From the NCBI RefSeq assembly GCF_001905795.1, contig NZ_LIXJ01000003.1, positions 186,001 through 250,000 on the forward strand: a stretch of DNA of 64,000 nt, given 5' to 3'. The notes under the pieces are model-generated. The model searched no databases and was not told the DNA's origin. It worked only from the letters and a program-made list of their open reading frames with translations. Shown here one piece after another: positions 1 to 8,759 of the stretch. Numbering within the stretch: position 1 is the first letter of the stretch; every line of letters begins with the position of its first letter. This stretch comes from Streptomyces sp. CB01580 (GTDB lineage: Bacteria; Actinomycetota; Actinomycetes; Streptomycetales; Streptomycetaceae). Made by a program: the position numbers and the translations under genes.

Positions 1-559
1 ATGATCGCGGCGCCGAACACCATCGAGAGGCCGACCGCCGCGAGCAGGCCGAGCACCGAGGTCTTCAGCTCCATGCCGAGCAGGAAGCCCATGCCCAGCA
101 GGATCGCCGTGGCCACCGCCATCCGGCCCAGCTCGACCACGATCTTCGCGACGAGGACCGACGACCGGGCGATCGGCATCGTCCGGAACCGGTCCATGAC
201 CCCCTTGCGGAAGTCCTCGTTCACCCCGGTGCCGACCGCGGTGGCGATGTTCATGCCCAGCATCGCCATCATGCCCGGGACCACGTAGTTGATGTACGTC
301 TGCCGGTCGCCGCCTAGACTCGCGCCGATGGACCCGCCGAAGACGTACACGAACAGCAGGATGAAGACGATGGGCATCAGCAGCACATCGAACATCGACT
401 CCGGATCCTTCTTGATCTGGAGCACGTTGCGCCGCATCAGCGCGCCGATGTGCCGCAGGTTGGCGCGCAGCCCGATCCGGCCCTCGCCGACGAGCGCCCT
501 CGGCGCGGCGGACGGGGCCTGGCCGGTCGTGACCGGCTGCTGGATCGTCGTACTCGTGC

Positions 560-563
<4 letters not shown>
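1..563 (-). CDS. ABC-2 type drug exporter permease (DrrB-like), C-terminus cut by window edge
   Basis: About 187 residues are visible, running off the left edge. The start ATG at 563-561 overlaps the TGA of the upstream ATPase gene (ATGA), so the two are translationally coupled. The protein opens with a polar cytoplasmic segment (about 50 residues, ending MRRNVLQIKKDPESMFD) and then a first membrane helix (LLMPIVFILLFVYVFGG), the standard start of DrrB/ABC-2 permeases. The stretch after it, INYVVPGMMAMMG and KGVMDRFRTMPIARSS, matches the conserved central part of this family. It would form the membrane channel of a homo- or heterodimeric exporter powered by the neighbouring ATPase. Substrate unknown; drug or natural-product efflux is the family expectation. 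Confidence 0.9.
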
Positions 564-1573
<1,010 letters not shown>

Positions 1574-1674
1574 GCCCACCATGGGACCAGGCGCCACCGA
1601 CAGTCCGCCGACAACAGGCCGACACGGGGCCGACAAGGCGTCGACGACGGACCGGGGGACGGACCGGTGGAAGG

Positions 1675-1713
1675 CCGACAGCCCGCCGATGGGGGAGGTC
1701 GGCGGGCTGTCGG
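1675..1713. terminator. Hairpin between panB and the ABC exporter operon
   Basis: Inverted repeat CCGACAGCCCGCC / GGCGGGCTGTCGG, a 13-bp perfect stem with a 13-nt loop. It lies downstream of panB and upstream of drrA-like, and follows a second hairpin, so it probably ends panB transcription. No U-tract, as usual in Streptomyces. Confidence 0.6.
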
Positions 1714-1736
1714 TGGTGCGGGCAGTGGCCTGTGCC

Positions 1737-1775
1737 GGGCCCGTTCGCCGGACGCCGTGTCCGGCGAACGGGCCC
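1737..1775. terminator. Strong panB terminator hairpin
   Basis: GGGCCCGTTCGCCGGAC pairs perfectly with GTCCGGCGAACGGGCCC, a 17-bp stem closed by a 5-nt loop. It lies 45 nt after the panB stop codon. Confidence 0.8.
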
Positions 1776-1819
1776 CGACGGGCAACGGGCGGGGCCCGGC
1801 CCGGTCCGAACGAAAGGTC

Positions 1820-2707
1820 CTAGTGGAAGGTGTGCTCGGCGGCCGGGAAGGCGCCGCCGACGACCTCTTCCGCGTACTCCTTCGCCGCGTCGCCCAGCAC
1901 CTTGCGCAGATTCGCGTACTGCTTGGTGAAGCGCGGCATCCTGCCGCCGGTCAGTCCGACCATGTCGGTGTGGACCAGCACCTGGGCGTCCGTGTCCGGA
2001 CCGGCGCCGATGCCGACGGTCGGGATGTGCAGGGTGCGGGTGATCTCGGCGGCCAGCTCGGCCGGTACGAGCTCCAGGACGACGGCGAACGCGCCCGCGT
2101 CCTGCACGGCCTTGGCGTCGCGCAGCAGCTGCTGCGCGGCCTCCTCGCCGCGGCCCTGCACCCGGTAGCCCATCGCGTTCACGGACTGCGGGGTCAGGCC
2201 GATGTGGGCCATCACCGGGATGCCGGCGTCGACCAGCAGCCGGATCTGCTCGTTGCTGCGCTCGCCGCCCTCCAGCTTGACCGCGCCCACACCGGACTCC
2301 TTGATCAGCCGGGTGGCGTTGCGCAGGGCCTGGACGGGACCCTCCTGGTACGCCCCGAAGGGCAGGTCGGCGACGATCAGCGCACGCCTGGTGCCTCGTA
2401 CGACGGCGGCGGAGAGAACGGCCATCTCGTCCATCGTGACGGGCACGGTGGTCTCGTAACCGAGGTGGCAGTTGCCCATCGAGTCGCCGACGAGCAGGAC
2501 CGGGATACCGGCCTCGTCGAAGACGGACGCGGTCATCGCGTCGTACGCGGTGAGCATGGGCCACTTCTCGCCGCGCCCGGTGGCGGCGGTGATGTCGTGG
2601 ACGGTGATGCGGCGGGTGTTCTTGCCCCCGTACAGCGCCTTGCTGCTTTCGGTGGCGGCTCCCGCGTCGGATGTGGCGGAGGTGTTCCGCGCAGCCTGAA
2701 GCGACAT
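1820..2707 (-). CDS. panB: 3-methyl-2-oxobutanoate hydroxymethyltransferase (ketopantoate hydroxymethyltransferase)
   Basis: 295 residues. PanB transfers a hydroxymethyl group from 5,10-methylene-THF to 2-oxoisovalerate, the first committed step of pantothenate and CoA synthesis, in the cytoplasm. Family hallmarks are present: MLTAYDAMTASVFDEAG, the Mg-binding LLVGDSMGNCHLGYETTVPVTMDEM, and GVGAVKLEGG and MAHIGLTPQS with the catalytic region. The N-terminal 25 residues are a variable tail. AAGGAG lies 10 nt upstream of the ATG. It is monocistronic: hairpins follow it, and the divergent MFS gene starts about 220 nt away. Confidence 0.97.
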   Translation of the reverse strand: MSLQAARNTSATSDAGAATESSKALYGGKNTRRITVHDITAATGRGEKWPMLTAYDAMTASVFDEAGIPVLLVGDSMGNCHLGYETTVPVTMDEMAVLSAAVVRGTRRALIVADLPFGAYQEGPVQALRNATRLIKESGVGAVKLEGGERSNEQIRLLVDAGIPVMAHIGLTPQSVNAMGYRVQGRGEEAAQQLLRDAKAVQDAGAFAVVLELVPAELAAEITRTLHIPTVGIGAGPDTDAQVLVHTDMVGLTGGRMPRFTKQYANLRKVLGDAAKEYAEEVVGGAFPAAEHTFH

Positions 2708-2885
2708 GTGCCTACGGCTCCTTCGTCATCTCGAGGCGCCCTGACGGCGTCCCCGGACCGGTTCCATGGTGGCATCCCGTGCCCGCCCGCGGGAAGTGGG
2801 TCCGCACAAGCCCGTGTCGCGGGCACCGGCGCGGCGCGGCGCCCCGTCCCCGGCTCAGGACCCGCTCCCGGCGGGGAGTTTACCT

Positions 2886-2904
2886 ATACGAGACGGTCTC
2901 GTAT
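2886..2904. promoter_or_regulatory. Perfect palindromic operator in the MFS promoter (probable TetR site)
   Basis: ATACGAGACGGTCTCGTAT is a 9-1-9 perfect palindrome. A -10 element TAGGCT lies at 2915-2920, and the MFS ATG is at 2928, so the transcript is nearly leaderless and the palindrome covers the -35 region. The adjacent TetR gene (4728) is the obvious candidate binder. Confidence 0.75.
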
Positions 2905-2927
2905 CGAATTCGGGTAGGCTCCCGGCC

Positions 2928-4562
2928 ATGTCCATACCGTCGGGCGCTCGCACCGCCCTGCCCCAAGTCCCCGAGGCGGTCCACCGCCGCCGTTGGGCGA
3001 TCCTCGCCGTTCTGATGTTCAGTCTGCTCATCGTGGTTCTGGACAACTCGATCCTGAACGTCGCGGTCAAGACCATCGCCAGTCCCGCACCCACCGGCAT
3101 CGGTGCCACCCAGAGCGAGCTGGAGTGGGCCATCAACTCCTACACGCTCGTCTTCGCCGGGCTCCTGTTCACGGCGGGGCTGCTCGGCGACCGGGTCGGC
3201 CGCAAGAAGGTGCTGCTCTTCGGCATCCTCGTCTTCGGCGTCGGCTCGGCCCTGGCCGCCCTGTCCGGCTCGCCCGGTGAGCTGATCACCTGGCGTGCCG
3301 TCATGGGCTTCGGCGCCGCGTTCGTCATGCCGGCCACGCTCGCCGTCCTGATGAACGTCTTCGAGCGCGACGAGCAGCCCAAGGCCATCGGCATCTGGGC
3401 CGGCAGCGTCGGCCTCGGCATCGCGATCGGCCCGATCACCGGCGGTCTGCTGCTCGAACACTTCTGGTGGGGCTCGATCTTCCTCGTCAACGTTCCCGTG
3501 GTGGTCGTCGCCCTGATCGCGATGGTGCTGCTGGTGCCCGACTCCAAGGACCCGAAGCCGGGCCGGATCGACCCGCTCGGCGTCCTGCTCTCCGTCGTCG
3601 GCCTGGTCCTGCTGGTCTACGGCATCATCCGCGGCGGCGAACTCGGCGACTTCACGGACGCCGCGGTGCTCATCCCGATCGTCGGCGGTCTGGCCGTCCT
3701 GGCCGCGTTCGTGTGGCATGAGCGGCGCAGCAGCCACCCCGCCCTGGACGTCACGTACTTCAGGCAGCCGCCGTTCGCCGCGGCCGTCGCCGCCATCGCG
3801 CTGATCTTCTTCGCGCTGATGGGCGTGACCTTCTTCTCCGCGTTCTACATGCAGAGCGTGCGGGGCTGGACCGCGCTCCAGGCCGGTCTGCTGATCCTTC
3901 CGCTGGCCGCCGCCCAGATGGTCTTCGCGCCGCGCGCTCGGCTGGTCGTGGACCGGTTCGGCGCCCGCGCGGTGTGCACCGTCGGCCTGCTGATGGTCGC
4001 GTGCGGACTCGCGGCGTTCGCCCTGTTCGACGCCACCACACCGGTCTGGGTGCTGTGCGTGCTGTTCTTCGTCCAGGGCACGGGCATGGCGCACGTGATG
4101 ACGCCGGTCACGGTCTCCGTGATGCAGACGCTGCCCCGGGAGAGGGCGGGCTCCGGATCGGCCGTCAACAACACGTTCCGGCAGGTCGGCGGGGCGCTCG
4201 GGATCGCCGTGCTCGGCTCGGTGCTGTCCACCGTCTACCGCGGCGGCATCGAGGGGCATCTCGACGCGCTCCCGGCCGGTGCCAGGGACGTGGCGGGCGA
4301 GTCGATCGAGGCGACGCTCGCCGTCGCGGAGAGAATGGGTCCCGCGGGTGCTCCGCTGGTCACGGCGGCGCACGACGCGTTCCTGGACGCCATGCACGTC
4401 ACCGCCCTCTGCTCGGCCGGCGTCGCCCTGGTGGGGGCGCTCGTGGTCGCGCTGTTCCTGCCGGGCAGGGCGCCCGTCGGCCGGGCTCCCCGAGGGGCCG
4501 ACGAGGAAGGGGCGTCCGTCCGTACGGGCCGGGGCGCGCCGGTGACGGTCACGGAGGACTGA
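2928..4562 (+). CDS. DHA2-family MFS drug efflux transporter (14 TM)
   Basis: 544 residues starting [22 protein letters not shown] longer upstream reading frame exists, but this ATG sits 7 nt after a -10 hexamer and begins just before the first membrane helix. Motif A is [15 protein letters not shown]1 carries [13 protein letters not shown], the DHA2 motif D1. The motif C region is [23 protein letters not shown]. There are fourteen hydrophobic helices and a basic C-terminal tail. This EmrB/QacA group exports drugs in exchange for protons. It is followed by a hairpin and then by its likely repressor gene on the same strand. Confidence 0.93.
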   Translation: MSIPSGARTALPQVPEAVHRRRWAILAVLMFSLLIVVLDNSILNVAVKTIASPAPTGIGATQSELEWAINSYTLVFAGLLFTAGLLGDRVGRKKVLLFGILVFGVGSALAALSGSPGELITWRAVMGFGAAFVMPATLAVLMNVFERDEQPKAIGIWAGSVGLGIAIGPITGGLLLEHFWWGSIFLVNVPVVVVALIAMVLLVPDSKDPKPGRIDPLGVLLSVVGLVLLVYGIIRGGELGDFTDAAVLIPIVGGLAVLAAFVWHERRSSHPALDVTYFRQPPFAAAVAAIALIFFALMGVTFFSAFYMQSVRGWTALQAGLLILPLAAAQMVFAPRARLVVDRFGARAVCTVGLLMVACGLAAFALFDATTPVWVLCVLFFVQGTGMAHVMTPVTVSVMQTLPRERAGSGSAVNNTFRQVGGALGIAVLGSVLSTVYRGGIEGHLDALPAGARDVAGESIEATLAVAERMGPAGAPLVTAAHDAFLDAMHVTALCSAGVALVGALVVALFLPGRAPVGRAPRGADEEGASVRTGRGAPVTVTED

Positions 4563-4571
4563 GAAGAACGT

Positions 4572-4605
4572 CTCCGGAGTCCTCCGGGAACGAAGGACTC
4601 CGGAG
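4572..4605. terminator. Hairpin after the MFS gene
   Basis: CTCCGGAGTCCT / AGGACTCCGGAG, a 12-bp perfect stem with a 10-nt loop, starting 9 nt after the MFS stop. It separates the pump gene from tetR, perhaps only partially. Confidence 0.7.
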
Positions 4606-4727
4606 GACCGGGAAGCGCCGCCCCGGGGACCGGCCCGGACCCCGGGGCGGCGAGGGCGGCACACCGGGGCGTCGTCGCCGTCGGCGAGAATCGGTGCGGC
4701 GGACGGTGCGGCGAGAGGTGGATGCAC

Positions 4728-5369
4728 GTGACGGCACAGGCACAGGTACCGGACCGGGACCGCCCGGCCGGGAAGGATCCGGAACCGCGCAGGGGCCGGC
4801 CGCGCAGCGCGGCGGCCGAGCGGGCGATCCTGGATGCCGTCGTCGGGCTGCTGGAGGCCGGTGAGCCCCTTGCCGCGCTGTCCATCGAGCGGATCGCCAG
4901 GACCGCCGGGGTCGGCAAGGCGACCATCTACCGGCGCTGGAGCGGCAAGGAGGAACTCTTCGTCGACGTCCTGCGCGATATCGAGCCCCCGGAACCCGCC
5001 GTCTCCGGCACGGCCGGTCTCGACGACCTGCGGCTGCTGCTGGACTCGCTGCGCAGGCGCGGCCTCGCCCAGCGCTCCTCCGTCCTGCTCCACAACGTCT
5101 TCGCCCAGATGAAGAGCCACCCCAAGCTGTGGTCCGAGTACCAGTGCACGGTGATCGCGCCCCGCCGTACCGCCATGCTGGCCGCCGTGCGGCGGGCGGT
5201 CGACGCGGGCGAACTCCGCGCGGACCTGGACGTGGAACTCATGAACGACCTGTTCCTCGGGCCCATGCTCGTCCGCACCATCCACCGGCCCGACGCGCCC
5301 CTGCCCGAGGACCTCGCCGACCGCATCATCCGCACCCTGAGCGAGGGGCTGGCGCCGGCCCGCCCCTGA
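4728..5369 (+). CDS. TetR/AcrR-family repressor, probable regulator of the adjacent MFS pump
   Basis: 213 residues from GTG 4728, chosen over ATG 4722 because AGAGGTGG (4714-4721) is correctly spaced only for the GTG. The N-terminal HTH is clear: RAILDAVVGLLEAGEPLAALSIERIARTAGVGKATIYRRWSGKEELFVDVL. The rest is a helical ligand domain of the type found in multidrug regulators, ending DRIIRTLSEGL. It follows the MFS gene by 165 nt on the same strand. The perfect palindrome at 2886-2904 is its likely operator, giving derepression of the pump when a ligand binds. The ligand is unknown. Confidence 0.9.
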   Translation: MTAQAQVPDRDRPAGKDPEPRRGRPRSAAAERAILDAVVGLLEAGEPLAALSIERIARTAGVGKATIYRRWSGKEELFVDVLRDIEPPEPAVSGTAGLDDLRLLLDSLRRRGLAQRSSVLLHNVFAQMKSHPKLWSEYQCTVIAPRRTAMLAAVRRAVDAGELRADLDVELMNDLFLGPMLVRTIHRPDAPLPEDLADRIIRTLSEGLAPARP

Positions 5370-5658
5370 CCGGACCGGTCCCATGGACGGCCACGGCGAC
5401 GGCGTCCGCGCCCGGAGCCTGTGAGGGTGAAGCCGGACTGGGGAGACCGGGGGGGACCGGGGGAGTGAGCGGGACCGTACCCGTGGACTGTGATCGTTCT
5501 GTCACAAGCCCCGGCGGAACCCGCCCCGTCGGAACTCATCGGCCCCCGCCCTTCGTCCTTGTGGCAGTACCACCGTCGTGGACGGTCGGGAACACCCCGC
5601 GCATCGCCTAGGGTCGGGAGCGCGGCGACACGTACGGCAAGGCAGTGAGGACAGCGCG
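5370..5658. other. Intergenic region with a TGTGA-n8-TCACA dyad and a candidate promoter
   Basis: 289 bp between tetR and the EEP gene. It holds a G-rich tract (5441-5470), an inverted repeat TGTGA/TCACA with an 8-nt spacer at 5489-5506, and a TAGGGT -10-like hexamer at 5609-5614, about 50 nt before the next start codon. No coding potential was recognised. Confidence 0.4.
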
Positions 5659-6681
5659 ATGGTGCAGGCGTACGGAGCGGACACCGGGAACGACCGCGCG
5701 GAGGCGCGGAGCACCGGGCCCCGTGTCCGGGACCTGCGCGACCGGTGGAGCCGGGCCAGAGGCATCTGGCGGCGCGGTGTCGTCCTGGCCGTCTGCTCGG
5801 TCCTCATGACCCTCGTGATGGTCTTCCACGCGCAGATCCCGAACGCCGTCGGCAACCTGGGCAGCCTCACCGAGACGTTCCTGCCGTGGATCGGCGTGCT
5901 CGTCCCGCTGCTGCTGGTCCTGGCCCTGGTACGCCGCTCGGCGACCGCGCTGATCGCCCTGCTGCTGCCGGTCGCGGTCTGGCTCAACCTGTTCGGCGGT
6001 CTGCTCACCGGCAAGTCGGCCGAGGGCGGCGACCTCACCGTGGCCAGCCACAACGTCAGCGCCGACAACCCCGACCCCGCGGGCACCGCCCGGAAGGTCG
6101 CGGGCTCCGGCGCCGACGTCATCGCCCTGGAGGAACTGCCGAACGACGAGGTGGCGAAGTACGAGGCGGCGCTCGCCGACCGCTACCCGTACCACTCGGT
6201 GCAGGGCACCGTCGGCCTGTGGAGCAAGCACCCGATGCGCGACGCCCGGCCGGTCGACATCAAGATGGGCTGGCCCCGGGCACTGCGTGCCACGGTGACG
6301 ACGCCCGGGGGCGACGTCGCCGTCTACGTCGCCCACCTGCCGTCCGTGCGCGTCAAGCTGCACGCCGGGTTCACCGCCAACCAGCGCGACAACAGCGCCG
6401 ACACCCTGGGCGAGGCCATCGCCGACGAACGGCTCGACCGGGTGATCCTGCTCGGCGACCTCAACGGGACGATGAACGACCGCTCGCTCAACGCCGTCAC
6501 CTCGCAGTTGCGGTCCACCCAGGGCGCGGCGGGCGACGGCTTCGGCTTCAGCTGGCCGGCGTCCTTCCCGATGGCGAGGATCGACCAGATCCTCGTGAAG
6601 GGCGTCGAGCCGGTGTCCTCGTGGACGCTCCCGGCGACGGACAGCGACCACCTCCCCATCGCGGCGCGCGTCCGGCTCTGA
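5659..6681 (+). CDS. Membrane-anchored endonuclease/exonuclease/phosphatase (EEP) family protein
   Basis: 340 residues; ATG 5659 is preceded by GTGAGGA at 8 nt. The N-terminal 35 residues are cytoplasmic and basic, followed by three hydrophobic helices (about residues 38-58, 70-90 and 95-115). The EEP fold follows from about residue 125. It carries TVASHNVSADN (Asn of motif 1), VIALEELP (metal-binding Glu), GLWSKHP, YVAHLPSV, ILLGDLNGTMND (Asp/Asn pair) and the C-terminal SDHLPIAARV (catalytic Asp-His). All key residues are present, so it should be an active Mg-dependent phosphodiesterase or phosphatase facing the outside. The substrate (nucleic acid, phospholipid or phosphoinositide) is not determined. 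A very strong hairpin follows. Confidence 0.9.
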   Translation: MVQAYGADTGNDRAEARSTGPRVRDLRDRWSRARGIWRRGVVLAVCSVLMTLVMVFHAQIPNAVGNLGSLTETFLPWIGVLVPLLLVLALVRRSATALIALLLPVAVWLNLFGGLLTGKSAEGGDLTVASHNVSADNPDPAGTARKVAGSGADVIALEELPNDEVAKYEAALADRYPYHSVQGTVGLWSKHPMRDARPVDIKMGWPRALRATVTTPGGDVAVYVAHLPSVRVKLHAGFTANQRDNSADTLGEAIADERLDRVILLGDLNGTMNDRSLNAVTSQLRSTQGAAGDGFGFSWPASFPMARIDQILVKGVEPVSSWTLPATDSDHLPIAARVRL

Positions 6682-6700
6682 CGCGCACTCGCTCCCGGCC

Positions 6701-6746
6701 CGCCCGGACCCGGACCCGGCCTCGGATCCGGGTCCGGGTCCGGGCG
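6701..6746. terminator. 19-bp-stem bidirectional terminator
   Basis: A GC stem (6701-6719 with 6728-6746) is perfectly complementary over 19 bp, with an 8-nt loop. It lies between the EEP gene (+) and nadE (-), which converge, so it can serve both. Confidence 0.85.
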
Positions 6747-6897
6747 GGGCCGCATCGGCTCACCGGCATCGAGGCACGGCGACGACGCACCACGGCTCAC
6801 CGGAGCACTGCCCGCCTGCCGGGTCCGTGGACGACGGGGCCGCCGCTGCCGGGCCGGTCGTCGCCGGCCCGCCCACGACGGCCCGCCGTCCCGTCGC

Positions 6898-8658
6898 TCA
6901 GACCGATTCGCGCCACCGGTTGGTGATCGGCAGACGACGGTCCTTGCCAAAGCCCTTCGGGGAGATCTTCGTGCCCGGCGGGTACTGCCGCCGCTTGTAC
7001 TCCGCCGTGTCCACCATCCGCAGGGTCCTCGCGACCAGCGCCTCGTCGAAGCCCGCCGCGACGATGTCGGCCAGCCCCCGGTCCTGGTCGACGTACAGTT
7101 CCAGGATCCGGTCCAGCACGTCGTAGTCGGGCAGCGAGTCCGTGTCGACCTGGTCCGGGCGCAGCTCGGCGCTGGGCGGCTTGGTGATGGACGCCTCCGG
7201 GATCGGCGGGGTCTGCCCGCGTTCCTCGGCGGCGCGGTTGCGCCACTTCGCGAGCCGGAAGACCGACGTCTTGTAGACGTCCTTGATCGGCCCGTACGCC
7301 CCGACCGAGTCGCCGTACAGCGTCGAGTAGCCGACCGCCAGCTCGGACTTGTTGCCCGGCGCGAGGACGATCTGGCCCTCCTGGTTGGAGACCGCCATCA
7401 GCATCGTGCCGCGCAGCCGGGACTGGAGGTTCTCCTCGGCGAGACCGGCGAGCCCCAGCGACTCCATGTAGGCGTCGAACATCGGCTCGATCGGTACGGT
7501 GCGGAAGTTCAGCCCGGTGCGGCGGGCCAGTTCGGCCGCGTCGCCCTTGGAGTGGTCCGAGGAGTACTTCGACGGCATCGAGATGCCGTACACGTTCTGC
7601 GCGCCCAGCGCGTCGCAGGCGATGGCCGCGACCAGCGCCGAGTCGATGCCGCCGGACAGCCCGATCAGCACACTGCGGAAACCGTTCTTCGCGGCATACG
7701 CCCGCAGGCCCACGACCAGCGCCGAGTACAGCTCCTCGTCGTCGTCGAGCCGCTCGGCGTATCCCCCGGCCAGCTCCGGCTCGTACGCGGGGAGGGGGTC
7801 CTCGGAGAGCACCAGGCGGTCGATCCGCAGCCCGTCGTTCACCACGCCCGACGCCGCGTCGGCCCCGGTCGCGGCGGCCGGCAGGTCCAGGTCGAGGACC
7901 ACGCAGCCCTCGGCGAACTGCGGGGCACGGGCGATCACCTCGCCGTCGCGGTCGACGACGATGGAGTCGCCGTCGAAGACCAGCTCGTCCTGGCCACCGA
8001 TCATCGCGAGGTACGCGGTGGTGCAGCCGGCCTCCTGGGCCCGCTTGCGGACCAGCTCCAGCCGGGTGTCGTCCTTGTCCCGCTCGTACGGAGAGGCGTT
8101 GATGGACAGCAGCAGCCCCGCGCCCGCCGCCCGCGCGGCCGGCACCCGGCCGCCGTCCTGCCAGAGGTCCTCGCAGATCGCCAGCGCCACGTCCACGCCG
8201 TGCACCCGTACCACCGGCATCGAGTCGCCCGGCACGAAGTAGCGGAACTCGTCGAAGACGCCGTAGTTCGGGAGGTGGTGCTTGGCGAAGGTCATCGCGA
8301 CCTGCCCGCGGTGCAGCACGGCGGCGGCGTTCTGCGGGGCGCCCGCCGGCTGGCCGTAGCGCGGCTGGGCCGTCTCGGAACGGTCGAGGTAGCCGACGAC
8401 GACCGGCAGCTCCCCGAGCCCCTCCGCGTCGAGCCGGGCGGCGAGCGTGCGCAGCGTCCGGCGCGACGCCTCGACGAAGGACGACCGCAGGGCCAGGTCC
8501 TCGACGGGGTAGCCGGTCAGCATCATCTCGGGGAACGCCACCAGATGGGCGCCCTGTTCGGCGGAGTGCCGGGTCCAGTGGACGATCGCCTCGGCGTTGC
8601 CGGAGAGATCACCGACGGTCGAGTCGATCTGATTCAGTGCGAGACGTAGTTGAGGCAC
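6898..8658 (-). CDS. nadE: Glutamine-dependent NAD+ synthetase
   Basis: 586 residues from GTG 8658 (VPQLRLALNQIDSTVG). A TACACT -10 hexamer (8671-8666) lies 7 nt upstream, implying a leaderless mRNA; the reading frame extends much further upstream but as non-coding shadow. The N-terminal half is a nitrilase-type glutaminase with the Glu-Lys-Cys triad in AFPEMMLTGYP, FAKHHLPNYG and LAICEDLWQDG. The C-terminal half is the NAD synthetase ATP-pyrophosphatase with the P-loop LSGGIDSALVAAIA. The enzyme amidates deamido-NAD to NAD using ammonia channelled from glutamine, the last step of NAD synthesis. Confidence 0.97.
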   Translation of the reverse strand: MPQLRLALNQIDSTVGDLSGNAEAIVHWTRHSAEQGAHLVAFPEMMLTGYPVEDLALRSSFVEASRRTLRTLAARLDAEGLGELPVVVGYLDRSETAQPRYGQPAGAPQNAAAVLHRGQVAMTFAKHHLPNYGVFDEFRYFVPGDSMPVVRVHGVDVALAICEDLWQDGGRVPAARAAGAGLLLSINASPYERDKDDTRLELVRKRAQEAGCTTAYLAMIGGQDELVFDGDSIVVDRDGEVIARAPQFAEGCVVLDLDLPAAATGADAASGVVNDGLRIDRLVLSEDPLPAYEPELAGGYAERLDDDEELYSALVVGLRAYAAKNGFRSVLIGLSGGIDSALVAAIACDALGAQNVYGISMPSKYSSDHSKGDAAELARRTGLNFRTVPIEPMFDAYMESLGLAGLAEENLQSRLRGTMLMAVSNQEGQIVLAPGNKSELAVGYSTLYGDSVGAYGPIKDVYKTSVFRLAKWRNRAAEERGQTPPIPEASITKPPSAELRPDQVDTDSLPDYDVLDRILELYVDQDRGLADIVAAGFDEALVARTLRMVDTAEYKRRQYPPGTKISPKGFGKDRRLPITNRWRESV

Positions 8659-8759
8659 GCGCACCAGTGTAATCGTCTGACTGACGCGATGTCCCGGCGG
8701 GGAGCGCGGGCGCCGCCGGGCACCCGCCGGGGCGAGAGGCGCGGCGGGGTCCGCGGGGA

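Noticed and set aside
2880..5384. An 834-codon frame opposite the MFS and TetR genes
   Set aside because: His/Asp/Gln-rich composition typical of shadow frames, no domain, covers two real genes and their promoter.
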